Origin: an uncultured bacterium
GTDB lineage: Bacteria > Patescibacteriota > Patescibacteriia > CAIQCM01
Direction of reading: 5' to 3'
Length of the DNA stretch: 11,787 nucleotides
Assembly (NCBI GenBank): GCA_903870305.1
Contig: CAIQCM010000155.1
Location: 1-11,787, forward strand
A model generated the notes under the pieces. It had not been told where the DNA came from, searched no databases, and was given only the letters and a program-made list of their open reading frames with translations. How positions within the stretch are numbered: position 1 is the first letter of the stretch; the number at the start of each line of letters is the position of its first letter. A program made the translations under genes and the position numbers. Shown piece after piece: positions 5,234-11,781 of this stretch.

Positions 5234-6571
5234 ATGGAAGAACCAAGAACCAAGAACCAATTTCCAAGAAACGGATTTCCAAGAAACGGATTTTTTAAGA
5301 AAGTCCGGCTTTCTTTGGGCGTTTACATTGCGATCATTGCCGTTCTTGCGAGTTTCGCGGGCGGCGTGGCGATCGGGCAGCGACAGGAAAAAACAGCCAC
5401 GGCTCCGGGTACCGGCGAGGTTACCAACAAAAACGCGCCGGAGCCGAATTATATTTCAAAGGACGTTGACATGAGCCAGTTCTGGAAGGTCTGGGATACG
5501 ATTCACAACGAATATCTCCGCACCCCGGTCGCCGACCCCAAACTTTTCTACGGTTCGATCAAAGGCATGGTCGCCTCCCTTGGCGATCCCTATTCGGTTT
5601 ATTTCGATCCTGACGAAGCGTCGCAATTCTCAAGCCAGCTTGAAGGCACCTTCGACGGGATCGGCGCGGAAATGGGTTTCAAGGATTTGCAAATGATCGT
5701 TGTCGCGCCATTGCCAAACACTCCCGCCTCAAAAGCCGGGCTTAAGGCCGGCGACGCCGTCCTTAAGATCAACGGCGAGGACACGACCAATATGCCGCTC
5801 GACATTGCCGTCTCCAAGATCCGCGGCTTAAAGGGGACCACAGTGACGCTTAACATTTATCGCAACGGTATCACCGACCCGTTCGACATTACGATCACCC
5901 GCGACAAGATCGTCGTTGACTCGGTGCAATCGAAAATGATCGACGCCTCGGGCAAAGAAATAACGGGTGCGGGGGGCATTGCGCTTATCACGATCAGCGA
6001 ATTCAACCAAGACACGGTTCAAGGGTTTGACGCAGCGCTTTCTGCCATGCAAATGCGCGGCGCCAAAGGTATCATCATCGACATGCGCGGCAACCCCGGC
6101 GGATACTTGGACGCCGCGGTCGAAGTTCCGCGCGACTGGGTGGGCGACGAGCCGGTCGTTATCCAGCGCAAATCCGACGGCTCCCAAGAAGTGATGAAAC
6201 CGACCATGAAGATCACGCCCGTCTCGCTCCCGACGGTGATCTTGGTCGACAAATGGACGGCGAGCGCGGCGGAGATCGTTTCCGGCGCCATGCAGGATTA
6301 TGGCAAGGCGACCTTGGTGGGAGAGACGACTTTCGGCAAGGGCGTGGTCCAAGAATATATCGACAGCTTCCCCGACGGTTCCGCATTAAAGCTCACGATG
6401 GCCGAGTGGCTCACCCCAAAAGGCCGCTCGATCGACAAAAAAGGGATCACCCCGGACATTGCCGTGGCGCTAACGGACGCCGACATCAAAGCCGGCAAAG
6501 ATCCTCAGCTCGACAAGGCGATCGAGATCGTAACGAAAAAACCCGATGCAGCAGCGACAGCTAAAAAATAA
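5234..6571 (+). CDS. S41-family C-terminal processing peptidase (CtpA/Prc type)
   Basis: This 445-residue membrane-anchored serine protease has one TM/signal anchor at about 28-48 with the body outside the membrane. An N-terminal helical segment (FWKVWDTIHNEYL, 83-95) typical of CtpA is followed by a PDZ domain (about 136-215, with LKAGDAVLKINGED at 170-183) and then the S41 catalytic fold. The Ser-Lys-Gln triad is intact: S344 in TASAAEI, K369 and Q373 in GKGVVQEY, with the Ser-Lys spacing of 25 and Lys-Gln spacing of 4 seen in E. coli Prc. RGNPGG (285-290) is the strand motif before the active site. Such proteases trim the C-termini of envelope proteins. The first ~22 residues, with a tandem FPRNG, are encoded by the heptamer repeat at 5241-5290 and are unlikely to be a conserved domain. 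Its end overlaps the Nudix gene by 26 nt. Confidence 0.95.
   Translation: MEEPRTKNQFPRNGFPRNGFFKKVRLSLGVYIAIIAVLASFAGGVAIGQRQEKTATAPGTGEVTNKNAPEPNYISKDVDMSQFWKVWDTIHNEYLRTPVADPKLFYGSIKGMVASLGDPYSVYFDPDEASQFSSQLEGTFDGIGAEMGFKDLQMIVVAPLPNTPASKAGLKAGDAVLKINGEDTTNMPLDIAVSKIRGLKGTTVTLNIYRNGITDPFDITITRDKIVVDSVQSKMIDASGKEITGAGGIALITISEFNQDTVQGFDAALSAMQMRGAKGIIIDMRGNPGGYLDAAVEVPRDWVGDEPVVIQRKSDGSQEVMKPTMKITPVSLPTVILVDKWTASAAEIVSGAMQDYGKATLVGETTFGKGVVQEYIDSFPDGSALKLTMAEWLTPKGRSIDKKGITPDIAVALTDADIKAGKDPQLDKAIEIVTKKPDAAATAKK
5241..5290 (+). repeat. Heptamer array plus 15-nt tandem repeat inside the S41 coding start
   Basis: Four 7-mers run through 5241-5268: AACCAAG, AACCAAG, AACCAAT, TTCCAAG, the same unit type as the left arm at 3088-3115, with 22 identical bases (5248-5269 versus 3095-3116). 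Then a 15-nt unit occurs twice (5261-5275 and 5276-5290), coding for FPRNG FPRNG. The whole stretch lies in frame between the ATG and the TM anchor. No inverted partner arm is present here. Confidence 0.85.
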
Positions 6572-7025
6572 TGTTCGCGTTGAGCACTCGGCCGGCGGCG
6601 TGGTATTTCGACGCTTGGATCGACGCATCTTGATCGGCTTGATCAAGGATTCTTACCATAAATGGACCTTTCCCAAAGGGCATTTGGAAAAGGGCGAAAC
6701 GCCGGCGCAAGCGGCGCTCCGTGAAACGCATGAAGAAATGGGACTGAAGCGCCTGCGCTTGGTCGCTCCCCTGGGGGACGTCTCGATAAAATTCAAAGAT
6801 CGTTTCGTCCATGTCGGGCAAACCGTGCAAAAACGCATTGATTTTTTTCTTATGGAAACGCCGAGCCATGAACAGGGCAAGCCCGAGCGCGGCGAGCGGA
6901 TAAGCGATATCCGCTGGGTGCCTTACCGCCAGGCCGTCAAGATCGTGAGCTATAAGAACGTTCAACCGATCGTGGCGCGAGCGGTGGCGCACTTGGATCA
7001 AGCGATTAAAAATAAGAAAGTGTGA
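6546..7025 (+). CDS. Nudix hydrolase, Ap4A-hydrolase-like
   Basis: A 159-residue Nudix protein. The Nudix box occupies residues 45-67: G45, E51, R59-E60, E63-E64 and G66 are in place, with the helix glutamates that bind Mg2+; the aliphatic position after RE is Thr61. The preceding KWTFPKGHLEKGE is typical of bacterial and animal-type diadenosine tetraphosphate hydrolases, which split Ap4A and related dinucleotides; RNA 5'-cap or (d)NTP substrates are also possible. A C-terminal DIRWVPYRQAVKIVSYKN gives the usual strand-helix end. The start at 6546 overlaps the S41 end by 26 nt. The ATG at 6571 is out of frame. It ends in a 4-nt overlap (GTGA) with the next gene, indicating translational coupling. 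Confidence 0.93.
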   Translation: MQQRQLKNNVRVEHSAGGVVFRRLDRRILIGLIKDSYHKWTFPKGHLEKGETPAQAALRETHEEMGLKRLRLVAPLGDVSIKFKDRFVHVGQTVQKRIDFFLMETPSHEQGKPERGERISDIRWVPYRQAVKIVSYKNVQPIVARAVAHLDQAIKNKKV

Positions 7026-9544
7026 ACTATAAGGATTACGCGATTCAAGATACTCAGAAGATCTTCGTCGATCTTAAAAGCGGCCCCGACGGGCTTTCCG
7101 CGGCCGCCGCGCTCTCGGCGCTTTCCGTGGGCGGCGCCAACCGCATCCCGCGGCCAAAGCTTTCCGGATTGAGGATCCTGCTTCGGCAACTTACCTCGCC
7201 GATGACCTACGTGCTGGCCGCGGCTTTTTTTATTTCGCTCATTGTTTCCGATCTTAGTTCGGCGCTTACGATCCTTGTTTTTTTGATCCTTAACGCCGTT
7301 CTGTCTTTCACCCAGGAATACCGGTCCGAGCATGTCGTCCAAAAATTGCAAAAGTTCATAACCCCGACGGCGCTGGTCAAACGCAACGGGGTTTGGAAAG
7401 CGGTGCCGCGCGATGAGGTGGTAGGGGGCGATATGGTCGCGGTCAAAGCCGGCGACGCTTTTCCGGCTGATGTTCGTATCATCAAGGCGGAGAATTTATT
7501 GGTCGACGAATCGATCCTAACCGGCGAATCGGCGCCCGCGGAAAAAGACGAGCGGACGATGACCGCCTCGCCGGAGACGCCGTCGGATGCCGTAAACATC
7601 GGTTTTGCCGGAACGATCGTCGTCTCCGGCGAGGCCGAAGCGCTGGTCGTCGCGACCGGCGGACAAACGGTCTTTGGCGGGATCGCCGCCGAGAGCAGCG
7701 AAACAAAACGGCCATCGATCTTCGAGCAGAACATTGCTTCGTTCTCAAAGTTCCTTGTTTGGCTCACGGTGATCGTGCTGGGAGCCGTGTACATCGCAAA
7801 CCTCTTGATCAAAGGCGCCGCTGAAAGCCCCATCGACCTGCTGCTCTTCTCGCTGGCCGTGGCCGTCTCGGTCATTCCCGAGGCCTTGCCTGCGGTCATC
7901 ACTATTACTTTTTCAAAAGGCGCGCTTATTTTGGCGCGGAAGAAAGTGGTCGTAAAACGACTCTCCGCGATTGAGGACCTGGGACACATTGAAGTGCTTT
8001 GCACCGACAAGACCGGTACGATCACCGAGAACAAACTCGCGATCGGCCGCGTCGTTTGCGGCAATGCCAATGCTTGCCTTCTTTCGGCGCTGCACTCGTC
8101 GGAGCTCCCGCAAGGAAAAAAACAAACCGTTTCATCGTTTGATGCGGCTATTTGGCATTTTGCCTCGAACGAGCTTCATGGCGAGGCCAAAAAAGCGGTT
8201 CGGCTTGATCAGTTGCCGTTCGATCCGACGCGGCGCAGGAATGCGACCATTGTTGAGCGCAATGGGAAGACGATCTTGGCGCTCAAGGGCGCGCCCGAAG
8301 ACATTCTCGATCTCTGCCATGTGACGGGCGCCGCGCGCGAGGCGGCCGAATCCGAGTTTAAGGCCATGGGTGAAGAGGGGATGCGCGTTTTGGCCGTTGC
8401 CGAACGCGAGGTCGTGAAAAAGGACGAATATGGCGCCGCCGACGAAGAGGGTGCCGTTTTCATGGGGCTCATCGGTTTTATTGACCCGCTTAAATCCACC
8501 GCCAAGGCCGCTATCGAGCTGGCCGAACGGCTCCATGTGCGCATCAAGATGATCACCGGCGATTCGGCCGAAGTGGCCGGCGCGGTCGGGGTCAAGGTGG
8601 GGATAATTAAGTCCGTAAGCGAAGTTGTAACTGGCGCGGAACTCGCCAAACTCAACGACGGCGCTTTCGCCGCCGCGGTCGAAGCGACAGACGTTTTCGC
8701 GCGCGTGACGCCGGACATCAAATACCGGATTGTGAACGCGCTTGAGAAAAAATTTGCTACCGGCTTTTTGGGCGAAGGCATTAACGATGCGCCGGCGCTT
8801 AAGGCCGCAAACGTCGCGATCGCCGTTGCCGAGGCCTCGGATATTGCCCGCGAAGCGGCGGACGTCGTGCTCTTGGAGCGTTCGCTTGCGGTCGTCGTCG
8901 ACGGCATAAAGGAAGGCCGCACCATCTTTGCAAACGTCACCAAGTACATCCGTTATACGCTGGTCGGAAATCTTGGCAATTTTTTCTCGATCGCCCTTAT
9001 CTCGCTTTTTGTCGATTACCTCCCGCTTTTGCCGGTACAGATCCTGCTCATTAATTTGCTCACCGACATTCCGTTCGTTGCGGTGGCCACCGATAACGTC
9101 GATATTGAAGACATTGCCACGCCGCACCGCTTTTCCATTCGCGGACTCGCCCTCTATGCCAGCATTCTCGGTTTTGTGGCTTCGCTTTTTGATTTTATCT
9201 TTTTCGCTCTCATGCGAAGCGCGCCGGTGGGCGAGATCCGCACGCTGTGGTTTGTCATGAATATGCTGACCGAGGTGGCGACGATCTTTGTCCTGCGCAC
9301 CAACCGGTTTTTCTTGAGTGCGCGTCGTCCGTCATGGCTTCTGACGCTGATCTCGGTCACCATAATGGCCGTCTCGGTCGTTCTGCCGTTCACGAGCTTC
9401 GGCGCGCGTGTTTTCAGTTTCGTCACCCCGTCTGCGGTGGGTCTTGCGATGGTCATCGCCATCATGTTTGTTTATGTCGCCGCGACCGAAGCCGCCAAGC
9501 TCGCTTATCTGCGGTTCTCCAAAAAAGTCATCCCGGTGCGGTGA
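7022..9544 (+). CDS. P-type cation-transporting ATPase (HAD-IC family, Mg/P3-like features)
   Basis: This is an 840-residue ion pump with the full P-type order: N-terminal cytoplasmic region, TM1-2 (about 60-97), actuator domain with LTGES (166-170), TM3-4 (about 243-295) with VIPEALP (284-290), phosphorylation site D329 in CTDKTGT, nucleotide domain with KGAPE (422-426), hinge ITGDS (511-515) and GEGINDAPALK (584-594), then six C-terminal TM segments. The wording around the hinge (TGFLGEGINDAP) and around VVVKRLSAIEDLG resembles MgtA-type pumps, but TM6 (NLLTDIPFVAVATDNVD) differs, so Mg2+, Ca2+ or H+ cannot be told apart here. Glu585 replaces the nearly invariant Asp of GDGxND. The GTG start (7022) overlaps the Nudix stop (GTGA) and is preceded by a weak AAGAAAG. 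Confidence 0.93.
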   Translation: MNYKDYAIQDTQKIFVDLKSGPDGLSAAAALSALSVGGANRIPRPKLSGLRILLRQLTSPMTYVLAAAFFISLIVSDLSSALTILVFLILNAVLSFTQEYRSEHVVQKLQKFITPTALVKRNGVWKAVPRDEVVGGDMVAVKAGDAFPADVRIIKAENLLVDESILTGESAPAEKDERTMTASPETPSDAVNIGFAGTIVVSGEAEALVVATGGQTVFGGIAAESSETKRPSIFEQNIASFSKFLVWLTVIVLGAVYIANLLIKGAAESPIDLLLFSLAVAVSVIPEALPAVITITFSKGALILARKKVVVKRLSAIEDLGHIEVLCTDKTGTITENKLAIGRVVCGNANACLLSALHSSELPQGKKQTVSSFDAAIWHFASNELHGEAKKAVRLDQLPFDPTRRRNATIVERNGKTILALKGAPEDILDLCHVTGAAREAAESEFKAMGEEGMRVLAVAEREVVKKDEYGAADEEGAVFMGLIGFIDPLKSTAKAAIELAERLHVRIKMITGDSAEVAGAVGVKVGIIKSVSEVVTGAELAKLNDGAFAAAVEATDVFARVTPDIKYRIVNALEKKFATGFLGEGINDAPALKAANVAIAVAEASDIAREAADVVLLERSLAVVVDGIKEGRTIFANVTKYIRYTLVGNLGNFFSIALISLFVDYLPLLPVQILLINLLTDIPFVAVATDNVDIEDIATPHRFSIRGLALYASILGFVASLFDFIFFALMRSAPVGEIRTLWFVMNMLTEVATIFVLRTNRFFLSARRPSWLLTLISVTIMAVSVVLPFTSFGARVFSFVTPSAVGLAMVIAIMFVYVAATEAAKLAYLRFSKKVIPVR

Positions 9545-9555
9545 TCTTATCCACT

Positions 9556-9583
9556 TTGGCTCACGCCGCCTTAAGAGTAAAAT
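9556..9583 (+). promoter_or_regulatory. Promoter for pyrG, nearly leaderless
   Basis: -10 TAAAAT (9578-9583), one base from consensus, ends 9 nt before the ATG at 9593. A weak -35 TTGGCT (9556-9561) lies 16 nt upstream. A start near 9590 leaves only about 3 nt of leader. No terminator is visible in the 48-nt gap, so read-through from the ATPase gene is also likely. Confidence 0.6.
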
Positions 9584-9592
9584 GATCCCAAT

Positions 9593-11215
9593 ATGACCAA
9601 ATACATCTTTATCGTCGGCGGCGTCATGAGCGGGGTGGGGAAGGGTACGGCCTCGGCCTCGATCGCGAAGATCCTTCAGTCAAAGGGCTTTCGCGTTTCG
9701 GCGATGAAAATTGACCCCTACATCAACGTCGACGCCGGCACGATGAACCCGGTCGAACACGGCGAGGTGTTTGTGACCGAGGACGGCGACGAGACCGATC
9801 AGGATATTGGCACCTACGAACGCTTCTTGGACATCGATGTCAACTCGACCAATTACATGACCACCGGCCGCGTTTATCAAACGGTCATCGAAAAGGAGCG
9901 CAACTTGGAGTACGGCGGCAAGTGTGTTGAGGTTGTTCCGCATATTCCCGAAGAGGTCATCCGCCGCATTAAAAAAGCCGCGAAAATTGCGCGCGCCGAA
10001 ATAATGATGATCGAGGTCGGCGGCACGGTGGGCGAGTATCAGAACGCGCTTTTCTTAGAGGCCGGCCGCATGATGCACCAAAAGAATCCGCATGATGTTT
10101 TGTTTGTGCTGGTTTCATATTTGCCGGTACCCTCGAAGATAGGGGAGATGAAGACCAAGCCGACGCAGAACGCCAACCAGCTTCTTAACTCCGTCGGGAT
10201 CCAGCCCGACATTATTTTGGGCCGCGCCGAATGTCCGCTCGATGAACCGCGAAAAAGAAAGATCGCCATGTTCTGCAATGTTGATGTTAAAGATGTTATT
10301 TCCGCGCCCGACGCCGATTCGGTCTATGAGGTGCCGGTTAATTTGGAAAAAGAAGGAATATCGAAACGTATTTTAAAAAAGCTTGGTCTTCGCGCCAGGA
10401 AAAAAGATCTTAAGGAGTGGCGCGCCTTTTTGCGCAAAGTGCATGAATCGGAAAAGCCGGTCAGGATCGCGGTCATCGGTAAATATTTTTCAACCGGCGA
10501 TTTTACGCTTTCTGACGTTTATATTTCCGTGATCGAATCGTTAAAGCACGCCGCTTGGCACTTCAAGCGCAAGCCGGAACTGCATTGGCTTAACTCCGAA
10601 CTCTATGAGAAGGAACCGGAACGGCTCAAGGACCTGTCACTATACGACGGCGTCGTCATCCCCGGCGGTTTTGGCACGCGCGGGGTTGAGGGCAAAATTG
10701 CCGTGATCAAATACGTGCGCGAGAAAAAGATCCCTTACCTCGGTCTTTGCTACGGCATGCAGATCGCCGCCATTGAATTCGCCCGTCATGTTGCCGGATT
10801 GCGCTCCGCGAATACCGCGGAGATCGACGCTTCTTCGCCGCACCTCATTGTCCATATCATGCCCGATCAAGAGGGCCTGGTTCGCCAAAAGAAATACGGC
10901 GGCACCATGCGCCTAGGCGCGTATCCGTGTGTGCTCAAACCGGGGACGATCTCGAGGGGTGCCTACGGCAAAAAAAATATTTCCGAGCGCCACCGCCACC
11001 GCTACGAGTTGAACAACGCCTATCGCGACCAACTCACGAAAGCCGGTCTCATCATCGCCGGCACCTCGCCTGACAACAAGCTTGTTGAAATAATCGAGCT
11101 CAAAAACCACCCCTTTTTCGTCGCCACCCAATTCCACCCCGAATTCAAAACGCGGCCCATGGCCCCGCACCCCCTCTTCCGCGAGTTCATCCGCGCCGCC
11201 ATTCGCGGAAAATAA
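9593..11215 (+). CDS. pyrG: CTP synthase
   Basis: A 540-residue enzyme making CTP from UTP, ATP and glutamine, with the family's normal two-domain length. The synthetase domain (1-~270) carries the P-loop GGVMSGVGKG (9-18), KIDPYINVDAGT (39-50), EHGEVFVTEDG (55-65), TTGRVYQTVIEKER (90-103) and KTKPTQ (187-192). The class-I glutaminase domain (about 288-540) has the oxyanion strand PGGFGTRG (357-364), nucleophile C386 in GLCYGMQ, ERHRHRYE (465-472) and the H515/E517 pair in QFHPEF, so the catalytic triad is complete. GGTVGEYQNALFLEA (143-157) differs from the E. coli GGTVGDIESLPFLEA, and the nucleophile elbow has Tyr after Cys instead of Leu. I take this as a lineage feature rather than loss of function. 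The start is supported by the conserved MTKYIFIVGG and the -10 box 9 nt upstream. Confidence 0.98.
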   Translation: MTKYIFIVGGVMSGVGKGTASASIAKILQSKGFRVSAMKIDPYINVDAGTMNPVEHGEVFVTEDGDETDQDIGTYERFLDIDVNSTNYMTTGRVYQTVIEKERNLEYGGKCVEVVPHIPEEVIRRIKKAAKIARAEIMMIEVGGTVGEYQNALFLEAGRMMHQKNPHDVLFVLVSYLPVPSKIGEMKTKPTQNANQLLNSVGIQPDIILGRAECPLDEPRKRKIAMFCNVDVKDVISAPDADSVYEVPVNLEKEGISKRILKKLGLRARKKDLKEWRAFLRKVHESEKPVRIAVIGKYFSTGDFTLSDVYISVIESLKHAAWHFKRKPELHWLNSELYEKEPERLKDLSLYDGVVIPGGFGTRGVEGKIAVIKYVREKKIPYLGLCYGMQIAAIEFARHVAGLRSANTAEIDASSPHLIVHIMPDQEGLVRQKKYGGTMRLGAYPCVLKPGTISRGAYGKKNISERHRHRYELNNAYRDQLTKAGLIIAGTSPDNKLVEIIELKNHPFFVATQFHPEFKTRPMAPHPLFREFIRAAIRGK

Positions 11216-11408
11216 CCAACCACTAACAACTTCCACCCGAGGCGGATCATCCTTGGGCTGAAAATTCCAAGGAAAGTTTCAAAAACTAATTTTCAAATTT
11301 TAAAAACGGGGCCGCGGGTCTCGTTTTTTGATTTTAATTTTTTTGATCATTAATCATTGGATATTTCCTTGGAATTTAGTTGTTAGTGGTTAGTTGTTAT
11401 CGTTAGTT
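11214..11408. repeat. Long branched inverted repeat with heptamer-array arms (TAACNAC type)
   Basis: Two perfect 14-bp arm pairs nest around a terminator core: 11218-11231 with 11378-11391, and 11262-11275 with 11364-11377. On the right the two arms abut. On the left they are split by a 30-nt segment (11232-11261) that forms its own 7-bp hairpin, CCCGAGG (11236-11242) / CCTTGGG (11251-11257) with one G-T pair, so the whole can fold as a three-way branch. Read on the minus strand, the right side is a 7-nt-period array (TAACAAC, TAACCAC, TAACAAC, TAAATTC, CAAGGAA). It contains the 20-mer also present at 3157-3176. This explains the 239-nt convergent gap together with the two terminators. Confidence 0.85.
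11302..11329 (+). terminator. Intrinsic terminator for pyrG
   Basis: At RNA level a 12-bp stem forms between 11302-11313 (AAAAACGGGGCC) and 11317-11328 (GGTCTCGTTTTT), with two G-U pairs and a 3-nt GCG loop. The seven pairs nearest the loop are mostly G-C and run straight into six Ts (11324-11329). It lies about 87 nt after the pyrG stop, at the centre of the inverted repeat at 11214-11408. Confidence 0.78.
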
Positions 11409-11410
11409 AT

Positions 11411-11446
11411 AACAAAAATCTCTCCATTTCTGAAGAGATTTTTGTT
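11411..11446. terminator. Terminator of the zinc-ribbon gene (bidirectional)
   Basis: A perfect 13-bp stem AACAAAAATCTCT (11411-11423) / AGAGATTTTTGTT (11434-11446) has a 10-nt loop. On the minus strand the stem ends in TTTTTGTT and begins 8 nt after the stop of the zinc-ribbon gene. On the plus strand it is followed by four Ts, so it can also stop read-through from pyrG. Confidence 0.85.
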
Positions 11447-11454
11447 TTCGCTGC

Positions 11455-11664
11455 TTAGAAGCGGCGAGGGCCGTTGGCCTGCTTGAACTTGCGCATGCAG
11501 TCGCGGCACTTCAAGGTCGAAGTTCTGGACGGATCAGGGTTGAAGGGGAGCTCCGTGATAGGGGCGCCGCACTCCGAACACTTGATGTTCATCGCGGAAA
11601 CGTCGACGATCTGGCGAGGAGCTTGCGAGAAGCCGCCGCCCATGTCGTTGTAAGTCATAGACAT
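11455..11664 (-). CDS. Small CxxC/CxxC zinc-ribbon protein (Patescibacteria type)
   Basis: A 69-residue basic-ended protein with two CxxC knuckles: C29/C32 in KCSECGAP and C53/C56 in KCRDCMRKF, probably binding one zinc ion. The N-terminal 28 residues are low-complexity (DMGGGFSQAPRQ) and the end is basic (KQANGPRRF). It belongs with the family often annotated as 'CxxC-x17-CxxC domain', small proteins abundant in Patescibacteria and suspected nucleic-acid binders; their role is unknown. Here the gap between knuckles is 20 residues, three more than the family name implies. The ATG at 11664 is used as start; a second Met at residue 3 is an alternative. It is monocistronic, with a strong promoter and its own terminator, suggesting high expression. 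Confidence 0.87.
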   Translation of the reverse strand: MSMTYNDMGGGFSQAPRQIVDVSAMNIKCSECGAPITELPFNPDPSRTSTLKCRDCMRKFKQANGPRRF

Positions 11665-11746
11665 AACTAATTGTTTGAATTAATCGACCTTTAGTCCGGT
11701 CTATGATCTACGAACGATTTAACCCGTTTTTGGATCTTTTGACCTT
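11665..11746 (-). promoter_or_regulatory. Long 5' leader of the zinc-ribbon gene
   Basis: About 82 nt separate the predicted transcription start from the ATG, in a window where several other genes have leaders of only a few bases. It contains a small hairpin, GACC (minus strand, 11701-11698) with GGTC (11689-11686), and no Shine-Dalgarno site near the start. I recognise no known riboswitch or ribosomal-protein leader. Extent depends on the promoter call. Confidence 0.45.
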
Positions 11747-11752
11747 GGCTAT

Positions 11753-11781
11753 AATATAGCACGGATTGCGCAGGTTGTCAA
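11753..11781 (-). promoter_or_regulatory. Near-consensus promoter for the zinc-ribbon gene
   Basis: On the minus strand: perfect -35 TTGACA (11781-11776), 17-nt spacer, extended TG and -10 TATATT (11758-11753), one base from consensus. It is the best sigma-70-type promoter in the window. The predicted start near 11746 gives an ~80-nt leader before the ATG at 11664. The -10 lies within the perfect 13-bp palindrome GCTATAATATAGC (11748-11760), which also puts TATAAT on the plus strand, without a good -35. Confidence 0.83.

Noticed and set aside
6571..6573. ATG directly overlapping the S41 stop (TAATG) as the Nudix start
   Set aside because: It is out of frame with the Nudix protein; the in-frame start is 6546.
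8132..9127. Long minus-strand open frame (331 codons) and a second at 7207-8070 opposite the P-type ATPase gene
   Set aside because: Both lie wholly opposite an 840-residue protein with every P-type ATPase motif in order; their translations show no domain and are shadows of biased codon use.
11727..11755. Strong plus-strand promoter at TATAAT 11750-11755
   Set aside because: The -10 is perfect but no acceptable -35 lies 16-18 nt upstream; the TTGACC at 11739-11744 is only 5 nt away. The same bases are better explained by the minus-strand promoter, though weak bidirectional use is possible.
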